Part shown: positions 5,737-6,771 of the stretch, one piece after another
Layout of the letters: the number at the start of each line of letters is the position of its first letter
How positions within the stretch are numbered: position 1 is the first letter of the stretch
NCBI GenBank assembly: GCA_005883255.1
Contig: VAXS01000236.1
Location: 1-6,771, forward strand
DNA from: Actinomycetota bacterium
GTDB taxonomy: Bacteria > Actinomycetota > Thermoleophilia > Solirubrobacterales > Solirubrobacteraceae
Reading direction: 5' to 3'
DNA length: 6,771 bases
Position numbers and translations under genes: made by a program
Notes under the pieces: model-generated
The model's database searches: none
The model's input: only the letters and a program-made list of their open reading frames with translations
What the model was told of the DNA's origin: nothing

Positions 5737-6771
5737 GGCCAGCTCGCGCTCGCGCAGCTCGATGCGGCGGATCTTGCCGGTCAGCGTCTTGGGGAGGTCG
5801 TCCACGAACTCGATCCGGCGCGGGTAGGCGTACGCCGACAGGTGCCGGCGGACGAACCCCTGGATGTCCGCGGCCAGGTCGTCCGAGCCCGCCTGGCCCT
5901 CGGCCAGGACCACGAACGCCTTGACCACGTGCCCGCGCTTCTCGTCGGGGGAGGCCACCGCCGCCGCCTCCCGCACCGCCGGGTGCTCGATGCAGGCGGA
6001 CTCCACCTCGAACGGGCCGATCCGGTACCCGGCCGAGATGATCACGTCGTCGGCCCGGCCCGCGTACCAGTAGTAGCCGTCCTCGTCGGCCGCGGCCGCG
6101 TCCTTGGTGTGGAACCAGTCGCCGCCGAACGTCTCCTCGCTGTCCTCCGGGTTGTTCCAGTAGCCCAGCGGCCAGTGGGGATTGGAGCGCGCCCGCAGGC
6201 AGATCTCGCCTCGCTCGCCGGCGGCGACCGGCCGCTCGTCCTCGTCCAGGATCGCCACGTCCCAGCCCGGCATCGGCTTGCCCATCGAGCCCTCGCGCAC
6301 CTCCATGAACGGGTAGTTGGCCACCAGCGGATAGGACTCGGTCAGGCCGTAGTAGTCGAGCACCGTCAGCCCGTACTGCTCGCGGAACCAGCGGATCGCC
6401 TCGGGGTTCAGCGGCTCGCCCGCCGAGCACACCACGCGGAACTTCTGCGGGAAGCGCTCGCCCGCGTCCTCGATCGCCATCATCGCCCGCATCGCCGTGG
6501 GCGTGGTGAACACGTTGGTCACGCCGTGGCGCGAGAGTGCGTCCAGCTGGCGGGCCGGGTCGAAGCCGCCCTCGCGCTGGTAGACGAACTGGGTGGCGCC
6601 CAGCCGCCAGGGCCCGAGCAGCGGCGCGATCCCGGCGGCCCACGCCCACTCGCCCATGCCGTGGAACAGCTCCCCCTCGCGCACGTCGTGGCAGTAGGTG
6701 AACTCCTCGTGGGCCAGGACGTAGCGGTGGGCATGGAGGATGCCCTTGGCCAGCCCGGTGGTGCCCGACGA
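5731..6771 (-). CDS. Acyl-CoA synthetase, AMP-binding (C-terminal 346 residues, 5' end missing)
   Basis: An adenylate-forming enzyme that activates a carboxylic acid to an acyl-AMP and then an acyl-CoA. The visible part begins inside the phosphate-binding loop, SSGTTGLAKG (visible residues 1-10). It then shows SAGEPLNPE (116-124), the YYGLTE motif (140-145), the hinge region AGRADDVIISAGYRIGPFEVE (from about 237) and the C-terminal LPKTLTGKIRR, whose lysine (visible residue 333) is the usual catalytic lysine for adenylation. The hinge and the VVKAFVVL stretch resemble medium-chain acyl-CoA/acetyl-CoA synthetase-like members (ACSM type), so the substrate is probably a short, medium or aromatic acid, but this cannot be fixed from the fragment. 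The N-terminal domain and the start lie beyond the right edge; a GTG at 6684 is internal. The gene is convergent with the secreted-protein gene, with seven bases between the stops, and has no evident link to the ABC module. Confidence 0.93.
   Translation of the reverse strand, partial: SSGTTGLAKGILHAHRYVLAHEEFTYCHDVREGELFHGMGEWAWAAGIAPLLGPWRLGATQFVYQREGGFDPARQLDALSRHGVTNVFTTPTAMRAMMAIEDAGERFPQKFRVVCSAGEPLNPEAIRWFREQYGLTVLDYYGLTESYPLVANYPFMEVREGSMGKPMPGWDVAILDEDERPVAAGERGEICLRARSNPHWPLGYWNNPEDSEETFGGDWFHTKDAAAADEDGYYWYAGRADDVIISAGYRIGPFEVESACIEHPAVREAAAVASPDEKRGHVVKAFVVLAEGQAGSDDLAADIQGFVRRHLSAYAYPRRIEFVDDLPKTLTGKIRRIELRERELAG

Noticed and set aside
1802..5827. A 1341-codon open frame on the plus strand
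   Set aside because: It crosses the intact ATPase, the permease and the secreted protein in another frame and consists of Arg/Pro/Ala/Gly-rich sequence with no domain. Long empty frames are expected at this GC content.
6519..6684. Internal GTG at 6684 as the start of the acyl-CoA synthetase
   Set aside because: The frame stays open to the window edge and upstream codons encode the conserved SSGTTGLAKG loop, so the true start is outside the window.

Overview
This is a very GC-rich, gene-dense stretch with GTG and ATG starts, almost no gaps between genes, and Shine-Dalgarno-poor or apparently leaderless starts. That fits a high-GC actinobacterium. A Thermoleophilia/Solirubrobacter-like lineage is a guess from the style of the proteins and promoters, not a demonstrated placement.

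Layout. At the left edge, on the minus strand, lies the first third of a response-regulator receiver domain (1-101). A short intergenic region (102-183) holds a direct repeat of TTCAGG with an 11-bp period, the geometry of an OmpR/PhoB-family binding site. Reading away from it on the plus strand is a tightly packed operon: a PsbP-like lipoprotein (184-804), a first ABC ATPase wrecked by an internal deletion and frameshift (795-1351), an intact second ABC ATPase (1348-2049), and a 903-residue permease with two FtsX-type modules (2046-4757). Next comes a secreted protein of unknown function (4800-5723), apparently with its own leaderless promoter. On the minus strand, converging on it, is the C-terminal 346 residues of an acyl-CoA synthetase (5731-6771, running off the right edge). 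The two convergent stop codons sit inside one perfect palindrome.

How the parts fit. The regulator, lipoprotein, two ATPases and FtsX permease look like a regulated envelope ABC module of the general MacB/BceAB (type VII) kind, with the regulator probably binding between the divergent genes. The substrate cannot be told from sequence. The most notable point is that one of the two ATPases has lost its ABC signature and Walker B, so either the transporter now relies on a homodimer of the second ATPase, the module is decaying, or the assembly is wrong here. I see no RNA genes, CRISPR array, insertion sequence or integration site. I did not find a convincing wholly new system; the most informative leads are the broken ATPase and the shared regulatory region.
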